DNA from: Streptomyces qaidamensis
GTDB taxonomy: Bacteria; Actinomycetota; Actinomycetes; Streptomycetales; Streptomycetaceae
Direction: 5' to 3'
Length of the DNA stretch: 64,000 bases
NCBI RefSeq assembly: GCF_001611795.1
Contig: NZ_CP015098.1
Coordinates: forward strand, 8,866,001-8,930,000
The notes below the pieces were generated by a model, which was given only the letters and a program-made list of their open reading frames with translations, was not told the origin of the DNA and searched no databases. Positions 34,430-42,832 of this stretch are shown here, piece after piece. The position numbers and the translations under genes are program-made. The number at the start of each line of letters is the position of its first letter. The first letter of the stretch is position 1.

Positions 34430-35308
34430 GTGTTCGACGGCTTTGAGCTGACGCGATGTCAGGGGGAGGGGGCCCGGCTGAGGGTGCGTCACGGCGGCCG
34501 TGGCCCCGCCGTGCTGCTGCTGCACGGTCATCCCCGCACGCATGCGACCTGGCACCGGGTGGCCCCGCTGCTGGCCGCGGCCGGCCATACGGTGGTCTGC
34601 CCGGACCTGCGGGGCTACGGCGAGTCCGACAAACCCGCCTCAGACCCCGGGCACCGCCCGTACTCCAAGCGCGCCATGGCCGGCGACTGCCTGGCGGTCA
34701 TGCGCCGCCTCGGGCACGAACGGTTCGCCGTCGTCGGGCACGACCGGGGTGGGTACGTGGCGATGCGTCTCGCCCTGGACCACCCGGAAGCCGTGTCCGC
34801 CGTCAGCGTCCTGGACGTCGTTCCGATCGGGGAGGCCCTGCGGCGCTGCGACGCGACGTTCGCCGAGAGCTGGTGGCACTGGTTCTTCCTCGGGCAGACC
34901 AAGAAGCCCGCCGAACGCGTCATCAACGCCGACCCCGATGCCTGGTACACGGCCACGAGCGAGCAGATGGGCGCCGAAGCCTACGAGGACTTCCGGCGGG
35001 CGATCCACGATCCGGCGACCGTGCACGCCATGTGCGAGGACTACCGCGCCGGCCTCGGGATCGACCGCGAGCACGACGACGCCGACCAGCAGGCCGGTCG
35101 CCGTATCGACTGCCCGCTCCAGGTGCTGTGGGCCACCCATGACGACATGGCCACCCTGTACGGCGACGTCCTGGGGGTCTGGCGCGACTGGGCGGGCGAC
35201 CGGCTCGAAGGGGGGCCGATCGACTCCGGGCATCACATGTCCGAAGAGGCCCCCGACGCCCTCGCGGCCGCCCTGCTCGGTTTCTGGCGGAGCGACGCCG
35301 GCCGTTGA
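34430..35308 (+). CDS. Alpha/beta hydrolase, haloacetate-dehalogenase-like
   Basis: A 292-residue alpha/beta-hydrolase. The oxyanion region is LLLHGHPRTHATWHR, the nucleophile elbow is VVGHDRGGYVAMRLA with Asp as nucleophile rather than Ser, and the terminal histidine is in SGHHMSEEAP. CPDLRGYGESDKP and SWWHWFFLGQ match the haloacetate/fluoroacetate dehalogenase branch, which hydrolyses carbon-halogen bonds through an aspartyl ester. Epoxide hydrolase activity is an alternative. The GTG at 34430 is preceded by GGAGG with four bases between. It follows rph on the same strand but beyond a hairpin. Confidence 0.85.
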   Translation: MFDGFELTRCQGEGARLRVRHGGRGPAVLLLHGHPRTHATWHRVAPLLAAAGHTVVCPDLRGYGESDKPASDPGHRPYSKRAMAGDCLAVMRRLGHERFAVVGHDRGGYVAMRLALDHPEAVSAVSVLDVVPIGEALRRCDATFAESWWHWFFLGQTKKPAERVINADPDAWYTATSEQMGAEAYEDFRRAIHDPATVHAMCEDYRAGLGIDREHDDADQQAGRRIDCPLQVLWATHDDMATLYGDVLGVWRDWAGDRLEGGPIDSGHHMSEEAPDALAAALLGFWRSDAGR

Positions 35309-35336
35309 ACCAGGGCTGTCGGCAGGGCCACGCGGG

Positions 35337-35702
35337 TCAGGAGGCCAGGGCCTGTTCCGTGGTGGGGTGGCAGGGGATGAGGGTGTCGACGCCGACCAGC
35401 TCCAGGACGCGCAGGACCGCTCTCTGAGCGCCGGCGATACGCACCCAGCCGTCCGCGCCGGTTGCCTGCTGGTGTGCGGTGACGAAGATGTTGATGCCGC
35501 TGGAGTCCATGAAGGTCACCCCGCTGAGATCCGCGACCGTCCGCGGCTGCACCGCGCCGCTGTCGACCAGCAGGGCCTCGCTGAGCACGTCCTGGACATC
35601 GTGATCGATCTCACCCCGCAGGGTCACGACCCGGATGCTTCCGGCCATGTGGTGTTCGGCGTGGAGCCGGCCCGGCCGGTCCGCTTTCTCGTGCTGGGAC
35701 AC
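35337..35702 (-). CDS. STAS-domain anti-sigma factor antagonist
   Basis: A 121-residue STAS protein. The core SIRVVTLRGEIDHDVQDVLS and VADLSGVTFMDSSGINIFVT contain the DSSG motif whose second serine is the usual phosphorylation site. RIAGAQRAVLRVLELVGVD completes the domain. Unphosphorylated, such proteins bind an RsbW-like kinase and free its sigma factor. The GTG start at 35702 lies right behind GAGGAGAAG. It is divergent from an RsbW-like ATPase gene 200 bp away, its plausible partner. The PP2C phosphatases at 6609-11012 could reactivate it. Confidence 0.88.
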   Translation of the reverse strand: MSQHEKADRPGRLHAEHHMAGSIRVVTLRGEIDHDVQDVLSEALLVDSGAVQPRTVADLSGVTFMDSSGINIFVTAHQQATGADGWVRIAGAQRAVLRVLELVGVDTLIPCHPTTEQALAS

Positions 35703-35901
35703 CTTCTCCTCGACTGTGTTTAGGCTTGCCCGGTCAGAACGTGCACGGTTGATTCTGCCCCACCGCCCCGGCCGGATACACCCGGGTGGCTGTGCCGAAC
35801 AACACCTTTTTGGCATGCAGGGCCGCAGAACGGGTACCGGCGCGCGTGAACGGGGAGTGAGGGCGAGGCCAGTGGAATCTGCTGCCGACGGTGACGGCTG
35901 T

Positions 35902-36330
35902 ATGACACCGGACGTGCATCTCCTGCGCGTCGGGTACGCCTTGGACGGAGACGACAGCTGCATCGCGGACGCCCGCCGTCACGCCGCCGTCTTCCTCGAC
36001 CGGGCGAGCGACGACCAGCACCTGCCCGTCTCCGCCCGGGCGAGGGACCTCACCCAGCTGGTCGTCAGCGAGCTCGTCACCAACACCCGCAAGTACGCTC
36101 CCGGGCCCGTCCTGCTGGAACTGCGCATTTCCGCCCGCACCGTGGAGATCACCGTGTGGGACAGCGACCCCAAGATCCCCGCGGCCCGGGCCACCGATCC
36201 CAGCAGGATCGGCCAGCACGGCCTGGAGATCGTGAAGGCCGTGGCCGAGGACTTCGAGGTACAGCGGGAGCCGGTGGGCAAACGCATCACCGCCCGGATC
36301 GCCCTGGCCGACGGCCCCGGCCACCTGTGA
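35902..36330 (+). CDS. RsbW-like ATP-binding regulator
   Basis: A 142-residue histidine-kinase-like ATPase domain protein of the anti-sigma factor type. The N box is LTQLVVSELVTNTRKYA, the G1 motif ITVWDSDPKIP and the G2 motif GQHGLEIVKAVAE. This is the compact form common in Streptomyces, which phosphorylates STAS antagonists or binds sigma factors. I use ATG 35902; in-frame GTG codons at 35872 and 35857 could add 10 or 15 residues. It is divergent from the STAS gene, with which it probably forms a partner-switching pair. Confidence 0.83.
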   Translation: MTPDVHLLRVGYALDGDDSCIADARRHAAVFLDRASDDQHLPVSARARDLTQLVVSELVTNTRKYAPGPVLLELRISARTVEITVWDSDPKIPAARATDPSRIGQHGLEIVKAVAEDFEVQREPVGKRITARIALADGPGHL

Positions 36331-36354
36331 CGTGTCCGAACGAAGGGACGATCG

Positions 36355-36501
36355 ATGCCTGCACGAACCCGTGCGCCTGCCCCTGTCAGGAGCCGCCCCG
36401 ATCTGTGCCCTGCCTTGTCCCTGTCCGGTTTCGGCGGACGGGTGTGGCGGTCGGCGGATCTGATCGACCTCGCGCCCCGCTTCGCAACCGAGAGGGATTG
36501 A
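36355..36501 (+). CDS. Possible small ORF, 48 residues
   Basis: ATG 36355 follows GAAGGGACGATCG and opens an Arg/Pro-rich 48-codon reading ending at TGA 36501. The only support is the ribosome-site-like sequence and the position 24 bp after the RsbW-like gene. No family is recognised. It may be chance coding in a GC-rich gap. Confidence 0.2.
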   Translation: MPARTRAPAPVRSRPDLCPALSLSGFGGRVWRSADLIDLAPRFATERD

Positions 36502-36535
36502 CGCGACACACCGGGGGTGCCCCACACGGTGCGCG

Positions 36536-37006
36536 TCAGGCGATCCACGCCCCGGTGTGCCGATGCCGGTGCAACCCCACGGCAGTGAACTCGTCCTGGC
36601 CTGCGCCCGCCACCGCTCCCAATCGCCGTAGCGCTTGGGAGATCGGACTGCCCGCCGGCGGAAAGGGCTGGTCCTCGTCCACGTGGAGCGGCGCGATCGC
36701 GAGGGTGCCGCCGTCCCAGACGGCGGCCCGCTGCTCGCCCACACCACCGAAGTACTCCGCCTCCACGTACGCCACCGGGCCACCGGCCGACCAGTCGGCG
36801 AGCGTCTTCTCGAAGCCTCCCGGGAGGCGCCGGAACCCCAAGGCGCCTGCACCACTGCCGTCCGTGAGGGTGCCGAACAGTGTGTCTGTCATCGGCATCA
36901 GTGACAGGCCCTGTCCGATCGACGCCAGCCGGGCGGTGGACAGGCCCCGAGTGGCAACACGCAGTGCCGCCTCGTCAGCGATCACGGCCTGCAGGTCGTA
37001 ACTCAT
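36536..37006 (-). CDS. Conserved hypothetical protein
   Basis: A 156-residue soluble protein with no signal or membrane segment. It opens MSYDLQAVIADEAALRVATR and continues LASIGQGLSLMPMTDTLFGT, FRRLPGGFEKTLADWS, PVAYVEAEYFGGVGEQRAAV and SQALRRLGAVAGAGQDEF. The pattern resembles small conserved actinobacterial proteins I remember as hypothetical, somewhat like immunity-type proteins, but I cannot name a family. ATG 37006 follows GGAGG at ten bases. It is transcribed convergently with the upstream plus-strand gene. Confidence 0.75.
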   Translation of the reverse strand: MSYDLQAVIADEAALRVATRGLSTARLASIGQGLSLMPMTDTLFGTLTDGSGAGALGFRRLPGGFEKTLADWSAGGPVAYVEAEYFGGVGEQRAAVWDGGTLAIAPLHVDEDQPFPPAGSPISQALRRLGAVAGAGQDEFTAVGLHRHRHTGAWIA

Positions 37007-37074
37007 CCCCTCGACCTCCTTGTTGAGGGGCCCATCTTGTCCCACCGGGCCGGAGCTCCCGCCGGGGCCCGGCG

Positions 37075-37230
37075 TCAGCCGCGGGGCAGGAGGAGGCGGG
37101 ACAGGGCGGTCGTCGCGAGGAGGAGAACCGCGACGGCGACCAGTCCGATGCGCATGCCCGGGAGGGAGAAGCCGCCGCCGGCGCCGGAGAGCAGGCCTCC
37201 GAAGAGGGCGGGCGAGCGCACCGCCGGTCT
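37075..37230 (-). pseudogene. C-terminal remnant of a membrane transporter
   Basis: The reading SPALFGGLLSGAGGGFSLPG, then MRIGLVAVAVLLLATTALSR and LLLPRG ending at the stop at 37075 looks like the last transmembrane helix and cytoplasmic tail of an MFS-type transporter. No upstream part exists, because the frame runs into the antisense-like region of the kinase gene. A deletion remnant is the best reading. Confidence 0.35.
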
Positions 37231-37247
37231 GGCGGAAGGAGTTGGGC

Positions 37248-37772
37248 CTACACGGCCTCCGCGATGCGCATGGCGGCCTGGGCAGGGCTGAGATGTGTGG
37301 TGTCGACGACCTCGGCCTCGGCGTGCAGCCACGTGCGGGCCGCCTCGGCGTAGGGCTCGAGGTATTCGAGGCGGAACGAGGAGGGGCCGAGCACGGTGTC
37401 CCCCTCGATGCGCTTGCGGAGCGTGTCCTGGTCGGCATGAAGGACGAAGTGCCGTACGGGAACGGCGTGTTCGGCGAGGCCCGCGCTGATCTCGCGCCAG
37501 TACTGCTCGACCAGGACGGTCATGGGCATCACCAGGGTGCCGCCGGTGTAGTCGAGTACGCGGCGAGCGGTCTCGACCACGAGCGGCCGCCACGGCGGCC
37601 AGTGCTGGAAGTTCCCCGTCCAGGGCAGCCCCGGCTTGATGTCCATGAGTGTCTCGCCGACCTTCTCGGCGTCGAACACCCGTGAATCCGGTATCAGTTG
37701 CTGCACGAGCGTACTGGTCGTCGTCTTGCCCGCGCCGTGGGTGCCGTTGAGCCATACGATCACAGGACACAC
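37248..37772 (-). CDS. P-loop nucleotide kinase-like ATPase
   Basis: A 174-residue protein with the Walker A motif WLNGTHGAGKTTTS at residues 7-20, an adenylate-kinase-like lid region (HADQDTLRKRIEGD) and FDAEKVGETLMDIKPGLPW. This matches the small AAA/kinase family often annotated as shikimate-kinase-like or tunicamycin-resistance-like in Streptomyces. It probably phosphorylates a small molecule; the substrate is unknown. The start is GTG 37772, and a second GTG three codons later is possible. Confidence 0.82.
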   Translation of the reverse strand: MCPVIVWLNGTHGAGKTTTSTLVQQLIPDSRVFDAEKVGETLMDIKPGLPWTGNFQHWPPWRPLVVETARRVLDYTGGTLVMPMTVLVEQYWREISAGLAEHAVPVRHFVLHADQDTLRKRIEGDTVLGPSSFRLEYLEPYAEAARTWLHAEAEVVDTTHLSPAQAAMRIAEAV

Positions 37773-37859
37773 GCTAGCGTGTGGGGGCTAGGCTCGGCTC
37801 GGCGGTGAACCGGTGCCGTGCCGTCCAATCGGCCCCGCACCCGCTGAACGCGGTAAGGC

Positions 37860-38285
37860 TCAGGCGACGAAGATGCAGAACGGATGGCCCGCGGGATCGG
37901 CGTAGACCCGGAAGGGTTCGTCGGGCCCCTGCTGGTTGTCGGACAGCAGACGGCCGCCGAGGCTCAGCACGCGCTGGTGCTGTGCGTCGAGGTCCTCGAT
38001 CGACGTCACGCTCAGGTCCAAGTGCAGTTGCTGCGGCACCGGGCCGTCGGGCCACGTCGGCCGCGTCACCCGTTCAACGTGCTGGAAGGCCAGCCGAGGC
38101 GCGCCGTCGGGAGTGCGCAGCACCAGCCAGTCCCGCCCCCGTTCGTCGTGCTCGCCCGCCTCGGGCGGCTCGTCCCCCGGGCCGTAGACGAGACCGAGCA
38201 ACGAGCGGTAGAACTCCGCGAGTCCTCGGATGTCGGTGCTGTCGAGCACCACCTGATGCATTTTCAGTGATCCCTGTCCGGACAT
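37860..38285 (-). CDS. VOC-family (glyoxalase-like) protein
   Basis: A 141-residue vicinal-oxygen-chelate protein with two beta-alpha-beta-beta-beta units: MHQVVLDSTDIRGLAEFYRS, LLGLVYGPGDEPPE, RLAFQHVERVTRP, QQLHLDLSVTSIEDLDAQHQ and FRVYADPAGHPFCIFVA. It resembles the VOC proteins annotated as glyoxalase or bleomycin-resistance-like. Metal ligands are only partly conserved (H in MHQVV and LHLDLSV), so catalysis is unsure. ATG 38285 is preceded by GGAGG with seven bases between. Confidence 0.85.
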   Translation of the reverse strand: MSGQGSLKMHQVVLDSTDIRGLAEFYRSLLGLVYGPGDEPPEAGEHDERGRDWLVLRTPDGAPRLAFQHVERVTRPTWPDGPVPQQLHLDLSVTSIEDLDAQHQRVLSLGGRLLSDNQQGPDEPFRVYADPAGHPFCIFVA

Positions 38286-38350
38286 GTGATCACCTCCGGC
38301 GGTCAGTGTGCCCGGTGAGCGGGTTCGAAACGGGTGCGCGCGGCCGGGCG

Positions 38351-38554
38351 TCACGCCGCCTTGCCGTGACGCCGGGAACGCCGGGCCGCAATGCGCCGGT
38401 TGGCGGACGGGCCGGCGTCGTGCACCAGGCGCAGGTGACGTTTGCGGGCGTGGCGCGCCCCGGGCGGGCGGACCGACAACCGGTCCTCGACACGGTCCAT
38501 CACGAACAGCAGCACACCCAGAGCCGGCAGCAGCAGCACGGCGACAGCGATCAC
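38351..38554 (-). CDS. Small single-span membrane protein
   Basis: A 67-residue protein with one N-terminal transmembrane segment (VIAVAVLLLPALGVLLFVMD) followed by a strongly basic tail (RHARKRHLRLVHDAG, RRIAARRSRRHGKAA). The GTG start at 38554 is supported by GGAGGG eight bases upstream. It looks like the short PLDc_N-like or hypothetical inner-membrane proteins of Streptomyces. Function unknown. Confidence 0.6.
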   Translation of the reverse strand: MIAVAVLLLPALGVLLFVMDRVEDRLSVRPPGARHARKRHLRLVHDAGPSANRRIAARRSRRHGKAA

Positions 38555-38714
38555 AGCCCAGTCCCTCCCGGTCGATGACACCCGGGTTCCCAGGGAGGCT
38601 GCGCCGGCAGCGCGCAGACGTGAAGGTCTGGTGACGGCCGGGTGCGCAAGGAGCACGGCCCGCCGGTCGGGGACGGCCCGGTCCGTCAGGTGCGACGGAC
38701 CGGGCCGCTTCACC

Positions 38715-41700
38715 TCAGCTGACCTCCCGCGCGTACGGCGCCACGGTGATCCGGTCGATCAGCGGCGCGTAGCGGGAGCGGAGCAGCACGCCGGGGAAGG
38801 TGTCCGAGGCGTAGGTGGTGCCGTCGAAGTTCGGCAGTTCCTCGGAGCGGAAGCCGATCGTGTTCGACCCCTTCTTCAGCTGCACCGGAACGGTCAGCTC
38901 CCAGAAGTTGTTCTGGTGGAAGCTGTGCGGGAAGCCGACGCGCCGCGCGGTGCCGCCGTTGACGCTGATGTCGGCGTGGCGGGCGAGCGGGTCGGGGTTG
39001 TAGTGGGTGGCCTCGGACTGCTCCGGGTTGGCATAGCGAATGCGCAGCGCGTACAGGCCGGCCCGGTCGGCCGAGACGGTGAACGTCGCGGTGTTGCCGT
39101 TGCCGGGGGCCCCGCCGATGCCCGTGATCGCCGTGCCGTCGGTGGCGAGGGAGAGCGAGGCGAGCGTGGCCGAGCCCGCGAGCCGGGCGTCTCCCGCTTC
39201 GTAGGTGCGCACCGGCAGCGTGCCCTGGGTCGGTGTGACCGTGAGGCGGTCGACCAGGGTCGTGGACGTGCCTCCCGTCACGGTCACCTTGTTGACGCCG
39301 CCGGAGAGGGAGACGGCTGCGCCGCTCCGGCCCTTGGCCAGGCGCAGGACGTCGTGGCCGTTGACGGAGAGCCGTGCGCCCGTGCCGCCCAGGGTGTCGA
39401 CCTTGAGGGTGGCCTCGCGGTCGGCCGGCGAGTAGACCCAGAACGTGGCGCTCTGGCCCTTCGCGACGCGGACCGCGCCCGAGCCGGTGGCCGCCGGCTT
39501 CGGAAGGTCGTAGACCGGGCGCGCCCCGCCGGACGGCCAGGCCAGTTCACCCTCGTACACCTGGGTGTCCGCCGAGGCACGGGGGAGGGAGAGGGTGAGG
39601 CGGTCGACGATGGCGTCGCCCTTGGTGGCGCGCTTGCCGTCGGCGCTCTTCGCGGCGAGGGTCAGGGTGTGCTTGCCCTTGGTGAGCTTCACCTGGGTGT
39701 CGGTGTGGTCCCAGACGACCCACTTGTAGCCGAGCGGCAGGTGCAGTTCCCGCTCGCTGCCGGCCTTGCCGTCCACGCGCAGGAAGACGTTGGTGGGGCC
39801 CTGCTCCTTGACCTTGTCGAAGGTGTTGAGGGAGTTGGCGAAGACGCTCAGGTCGTAGGTGCCGTCCTCGGGCACGTCCACGGTGAAGTCGAGGGCGACG
39901 TCCGAGCCGGTGCGCAGGCCGCCGACGTCGTAACCGCCCGAGGTGTAGAACTTCGACACGTCACGCGGTGAGCCCTCCGGGCCGTTCTTCGACCAGCCGG
40001 AGCCGGTGTGCGCGGCGTCCTCCGCCTCGTGCGACGACTGCCAGCGCACGGGCGGGGCCTGCGTTCCCTTCGCTTCCCCGGCAGGGCTGAGGACGACCTC
40101 GTAGGCCGAGGACTCCTTCAGCTTCGGCAGGGCGCCCTCACCGAAGTCGAGGGCGACAGTGCCGTCGTCACCGACCTTCAGGTTCGTCTCCGCGAGGAGT
40201 TTCGGGCCGGACGAGTCGCCGACCTGCCCGCTCCACTCGATCTCCCGTACCCAGGCGTGCACGTTCTTGCCGAACACGTTCTTCGGCACGCCGGCGAAGG
40301 TGATGTGGCCCTTGCCGGTGGAGCCGCCGAAGATCAGCCGGGACTGCTTCCGCTTCTCGTCTAGGGTGGCGACGCCCTGCATGGTGTAGTTCTCGCCGGG
40401 GAACGGCGGGGTCACCTCCACCGTGTGACCGCTCATCGAGGCATACGAGTTCAGCAGCCACCACTGGCCGTTGCCGCGGTTCGATTGCACGGCCGAGTCG
40501 GAGAGGTTGCCGTCGATGTTCCAGTACGCGATGTCGGCGTCGACTTTGGACTCCTCGATCGCGGACACCCACTGGATCATCTGGCCGGGCACGGAGGTGT
40601 GGTAGTTGAAGGCGTACTCGTTGATGTTGATGGGGAGTTGCGTACCCGCGCGGTCGGTGCCCTTGAACAGGTCCTTCTCCCACGCCCGGTACTTGGCGAC
40701 GCTCTGCCGCACCGCCTCCGGGTGGCTCAGCTCGTGCCAGGTGATGACGTCCGGAAGCGTGCCCGCGGCCAGGGTGTGGCTGAGGAAGCCCTTCACCTGG
40801 TCGTACAGGACGCTGGTGTTGGGCCCGGCGATACGGGCGTTCGGCATCCTGCCCTTGATGAGCTTGTACGCGTCGTCCCAGGCGGCGAGGAAGTCGTCGG
40901 GGTCGTTGAGCCAGCTGACCTTGTTGTAGCTCCACTCGCCGGTGCCGAACATGTTGCCCTCGGGCTCGTTGAACGGCACGAAGACGATGTTGTCCCGGTA
41001 CTGCTCGGGCAGCTTCAGGACCTGGTCGACCTGCTCGGCGATCTTCTCCTTGTAGAGCTTCAGCTTCTCCGCGGGGGTGTCGCCGGGCCACTGGTACGGG
41101 AAGCCGCGGTGGATGTCGGTCATGTAGATGTACACGTCACCGTCGGTGGAGTCGGCCAGCGGCTTCACCACCTCCAAGGCGTCGGCCCCGGGGTGCTGCG
41201 GACCGTCCTGCGCCTTGGTGGAGACCGTGCGCAGGCCCATGCCCTCCATGAGGTTGTTCGTCGGGACGTCCGGCCCGTACACGCCGTAGAGGGTGCCGGA
41301 GGCGCCGCCGTGGAACGCGCCGGTGTCCGAGCCGAGGTCGACGGTGAGCTGCCCCTCGCGGACCACGGTGACGGTGGCCTTCACCGAACGCCCGGCCGCG
41401 GTTCCGGAGACGGTGAACGTGCCCGGTGCTGCGTACTCGTCGGAGGGGACGGCGTCCCAGGTGACGGGTGTGTCGCGGTCGTAGCCGTCGGAGAAGGAGG
41501 CGCGGACCGCGGCGGGCAGGGAAGGGGCGGTCCCGGTCGTGGTGCGCGCCTCGAAGGACGTCTTCGAGAGCTCCTGGAGGGTGGGCACGGTTCCGACCGT
41601 AGCGGCGACCTGCTCCGCGCTCAGCGCCGAGTGCCACACGGTGAAGTCGTCGATCGCGCCCTTGAGCAGCGGATCGGGGTAGAAGGACTTGCCTATGTAC

Positions 41701-42365
41701 CCGGCGGCGGCCGAAGCGTCCAGCAGGTCCTTGGCCTTGACGGCGGTCCCGGCGGAGGAGACCGCCACGCCGTCGAGGTAGGTGGTGAGCCGGCCCGCGG
41801 AGGTGTCGAGGGTGACGGTGACGGTCCGCCACTCGGCCGGGGGGAGCGGCGCGTAACCGCGGACCTGTGCCTCGGCGCCCCCTCCACCGGTGGTCACGGA
41901 CGTCTGGAACAGTCCGCTGCCGTTGTAGGGGGTGCTGAAGAGGTACTTGGTGGTGTTGGTGCCCAGGTCGAAGATCCGCTGCCAGGGCGACTTGTCGCCG
42001 CTCCACTTCACGCGTGCGGAGACCGTCAGGTCGGCCGCGTCGCCGACCACGGCCCGGGGCAGCCGGACGTACGCGCCGCCGGAGTCGGCCGCACCGCCGG
42101 GCAGGGCGAGGGCCTTGCCCCCGTCCGTGCCCTCGACGGACCGGGCGGTGGAGCCGTTCACCAGGTCCGCCGTCAGCCCGTTGCCGGAACTGTCGGTGAT
42201 CTTCCCGGACGTCGTGTCGTCCTGGTCGAAGGTGTAGCGGGCGGCGGGCCGGGGCACCTCGGCCGCCTGCGCGGGGGCGGCCGGTGCGGCCAGCAGGCCC
42301 GCGCCGAGGGCCAGTGTCACGGCGGCCGGCGCCCGTCGCCGGGCGGATCTGTCAGCGGATGGCAT
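38715..42365 (-). CDS. Secreted multidomain glycoside hydrolase (clan A, GH39-like)
   Basis: A 1216-residue secreted protein with an Ala-rich signal peptide ending in PAQAAE. In order: a LamG-like carbohydrate-binding domain (about 40-255), a bacterial Ig-like domain (about 265-340), then a TIM-barrel hydrolase (about 345-715) with the acid/base glutamate in VFVPFNEPEGN (about 467) and the nucleophile in ININEYAFNYH (about 583). C-terminal beta-sandwich modules (from about 770) resemble CBM35-type domains (EAEDAAHTGSGWS, YEAGDARLAGSA). Activity on a plant or microbial beta-glycan is likely. ATG 42365 has GAGGA eight bases upstream. It is divergent from a LacI-type regulator with shared operators. 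Confidence 0.82.
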   Translation of the reverse strand: MPSADRSARRRAPAAVTLALGAGLLAAPAAPAQAAEVPRPAARYTFDQDDTTSGKITDSSGNGLTADLVNGSTARSVEGTDGGKALALPGGAADSGGAYVRLPRAVVGDAADLTVSARVKWSGDKSPWQRIFDLGTNTTKYLFSTPYNGSGLFQTSVTTGGGGAEAQVRGYAPLPPAEWRTVTVTLDTSAGRLTTYLDGVAVSSAGTAVKAKDLLDASAAAGYIGKSFYPDPLLKGAIDDFTVWHSALSAEQVAATVGTVPTLQELSKTSFEARTTTGTAPSLPAAVRASFSDGYDRDTPVTWDAVPSDEYAAPGTFTVSGTAAGRSVKATVTVVREGQLTVDLGSDTGAFHGGASGTLYGVYGPDVPTNNLMEGMGLRTVSTKAQDGPQHPGADALEVVKPLADSTDGDVYIYMTDIHRGFPYQWPGDTPAEKLKLYKEKIAEQVDQVLKLPEQYRDNIVFVPFNEPEGNMFGTGEWSYNKVSWLNDPDDFLAAWDDAYKLIKGRMPNARIAGPNTSVLYDQVKGFLSHTLAAGTLPDVITWHELSHPEAVRQSVAKYRAWEKDLFKGTDRAGTQLPININEYAFNYHTSVPGQMIQWVSAIEESKVDADIAYWNIDGNLSDSAVQSNRGNGQWWLLNSYASMSGHTVEVTPPFPGENYTMQGVATLDEKRKQSRLIFGGSTGKGHITFAGVPKNVFGKNVHAWVREIEWSGQVGDSSGPKLLAETNLKVGDDGTVALDFGEGALPKLKESSAYEVVLSPAGEAKGTQAPPVRWQSSHEAEDAAHTGSGWSKNGPEGSPRDVSKFYTSGGYDVGGLRTGSDVALDFTVDVPEDGTYDLSVFANSLNTFDKVKEQGPTNVFLRVDGKAGSERELHLPLGYKWVVWDHTDTQVKLTKGKHTLTLAAKSADGKRATKGDAIVDRLTLSLPRASADTQVYEGELAWPSGGARPVYDLPKPAATGSGAVRVAKGQSATFWVYSPADREATLKVDTLGGTGARLSVNGHDVLRLAKGRSGAAVSLSGGVNKVTVTGGTSTTLVDRLTVTPTQGTLPVRTYEAGDARLAGSATLASLSLATDGTAITGIGGAPGNGNTATFTVSADRAGLYALRIRYANPEQSEATHYNPDPLARHADISVNGGTARRVGFPHSFHQNNFWELTVPVQLKKGSNTIGFRSEELPNFDGTTYASDTFPGVLLRSRYAPLIDRITVAPYAREVS

Positions 42366-42470
42366 GGATGGCGTCCTCAATCCTTGGGTAGGCGGTTCCG
42401 GCCGGCCGGACTCGGTCGGCTGCTCGTACGCGGGGCGGCCCAGCGAGGAGAGTGGGTGGGTGATGGACGT

Positions 42471-42482
42471 CGAATCGGTTCG
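42471..42482. promoter_or_regulatory. LacI-type operator, copy 1
   Basis: CGAATCGGTTCG differs in one base from the perfect palindrome CGAACCGGTTCG found three more times in the same divergent region. Nearest gene start: the secreted glycosidase. Confidence 0.7.
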
Positions 42483-42582
42483 ATTTCACGGGCTGCGGAC
42501 AGGTCGCCGACCGGGAGATGCGGCAGCTCGTCTCCGCAACGGGTACGGACAGAGCGCAGGCTCGCCGGAAGGATCACTTCGT

Positions 42583-42594
42583 CGAACCGGTTCG
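42583..42594. promoter_or_regulatory. LacI-type operator, copy 2
   Basis: CGAACCGGTTCG is a perfect 12-bp palindrome, extended outward to CTTCGT...CGAAG. It lies immediately downstream of a minus-strand promoter, where a repressor would block the glycosidase gene. Confidence 0.85.
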
Positions 42595-42596
42595 CG

Positions 42597-42625
42597 AAGC
42601 TAGCACCGCGAAACCCGGCCAGCAA
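42597..42625 (-). promoter_or_regulatory. Predicted promoter of the glycosidase gene
   Basis: On the minus strand TTGCTG (42625-42620) and TAGCTT (42602-42597) are separated by 17 bp, a good HrdB-type promoter. The operator at 42583-42594 follows directly, fitting repression. Confidence 0.55.
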
Positions 42626-42686
42626 TCCCTCCGGCGCAAGGAAGTCTCTGACCCCTGGCCGGTCCGGGTAAGTGTGGTGCGAGGTG

Positions 42687-42715
42687 TTGACAGGCCCTCG
42701 GGCAGTTCCTACGGT
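42687..42715 (+). promoter_or_regulatory. Predicted promoter of the LacI-type gene
   Basis: TTGACA at 42687 and TACGGT at 42710 are 17 bp apart. An operator copy starts 9 bp after the -10 element, indicating autoregulation. Confidence 0.6.
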
Positions 42716-42724
42716 CGCTTCACG

Positions 42725-42736
42725 CGAACCGGTTCG
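42725..42736. promoter_or_regulatory. LacI-type operator, copy 3
   Basis: CGAACCGGTTCG, a perfect palindrome, placed at the expected transcription start of the LacI-type gene. Confidence 0.85.
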
Positions 42737-42806
42737 ACGACCGGCCTCGCATCCCCGTCCCACCCCTCACCCTCGCGACCGGCGCGTGCTCCCTCCTACG
42801 AGGTGT

Positions 42807-42818
42807 CGAACCGGTTCG
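42807..42818. promoter_or_regulatory. LacI-type operator, copy 4
   Basis: CGAACCGGTTCG, a perfect palindrome, 14 bp before the start codon of the LacI-type gene and just ahead of its ribosome site. Confidence 0.85.
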
Positions 42819-42832
42819 AGCAAGGAGCCGAC

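Noticed and set aside
36355..36501. A confident small-protein gene
   Set aside because: Only a plausible ribosome site supports it, and the composition is that of random GC-rich sequence. Kept as a low-confidence entry.
42471..42818. The four CGAACCGGTTCG copies as a CRISPR-like or integron repeat
   Set aside because: The 12-bp palindromes are irregularly spaced in a promoter region next to a LacI-type gene, so operators are the simpler reading.
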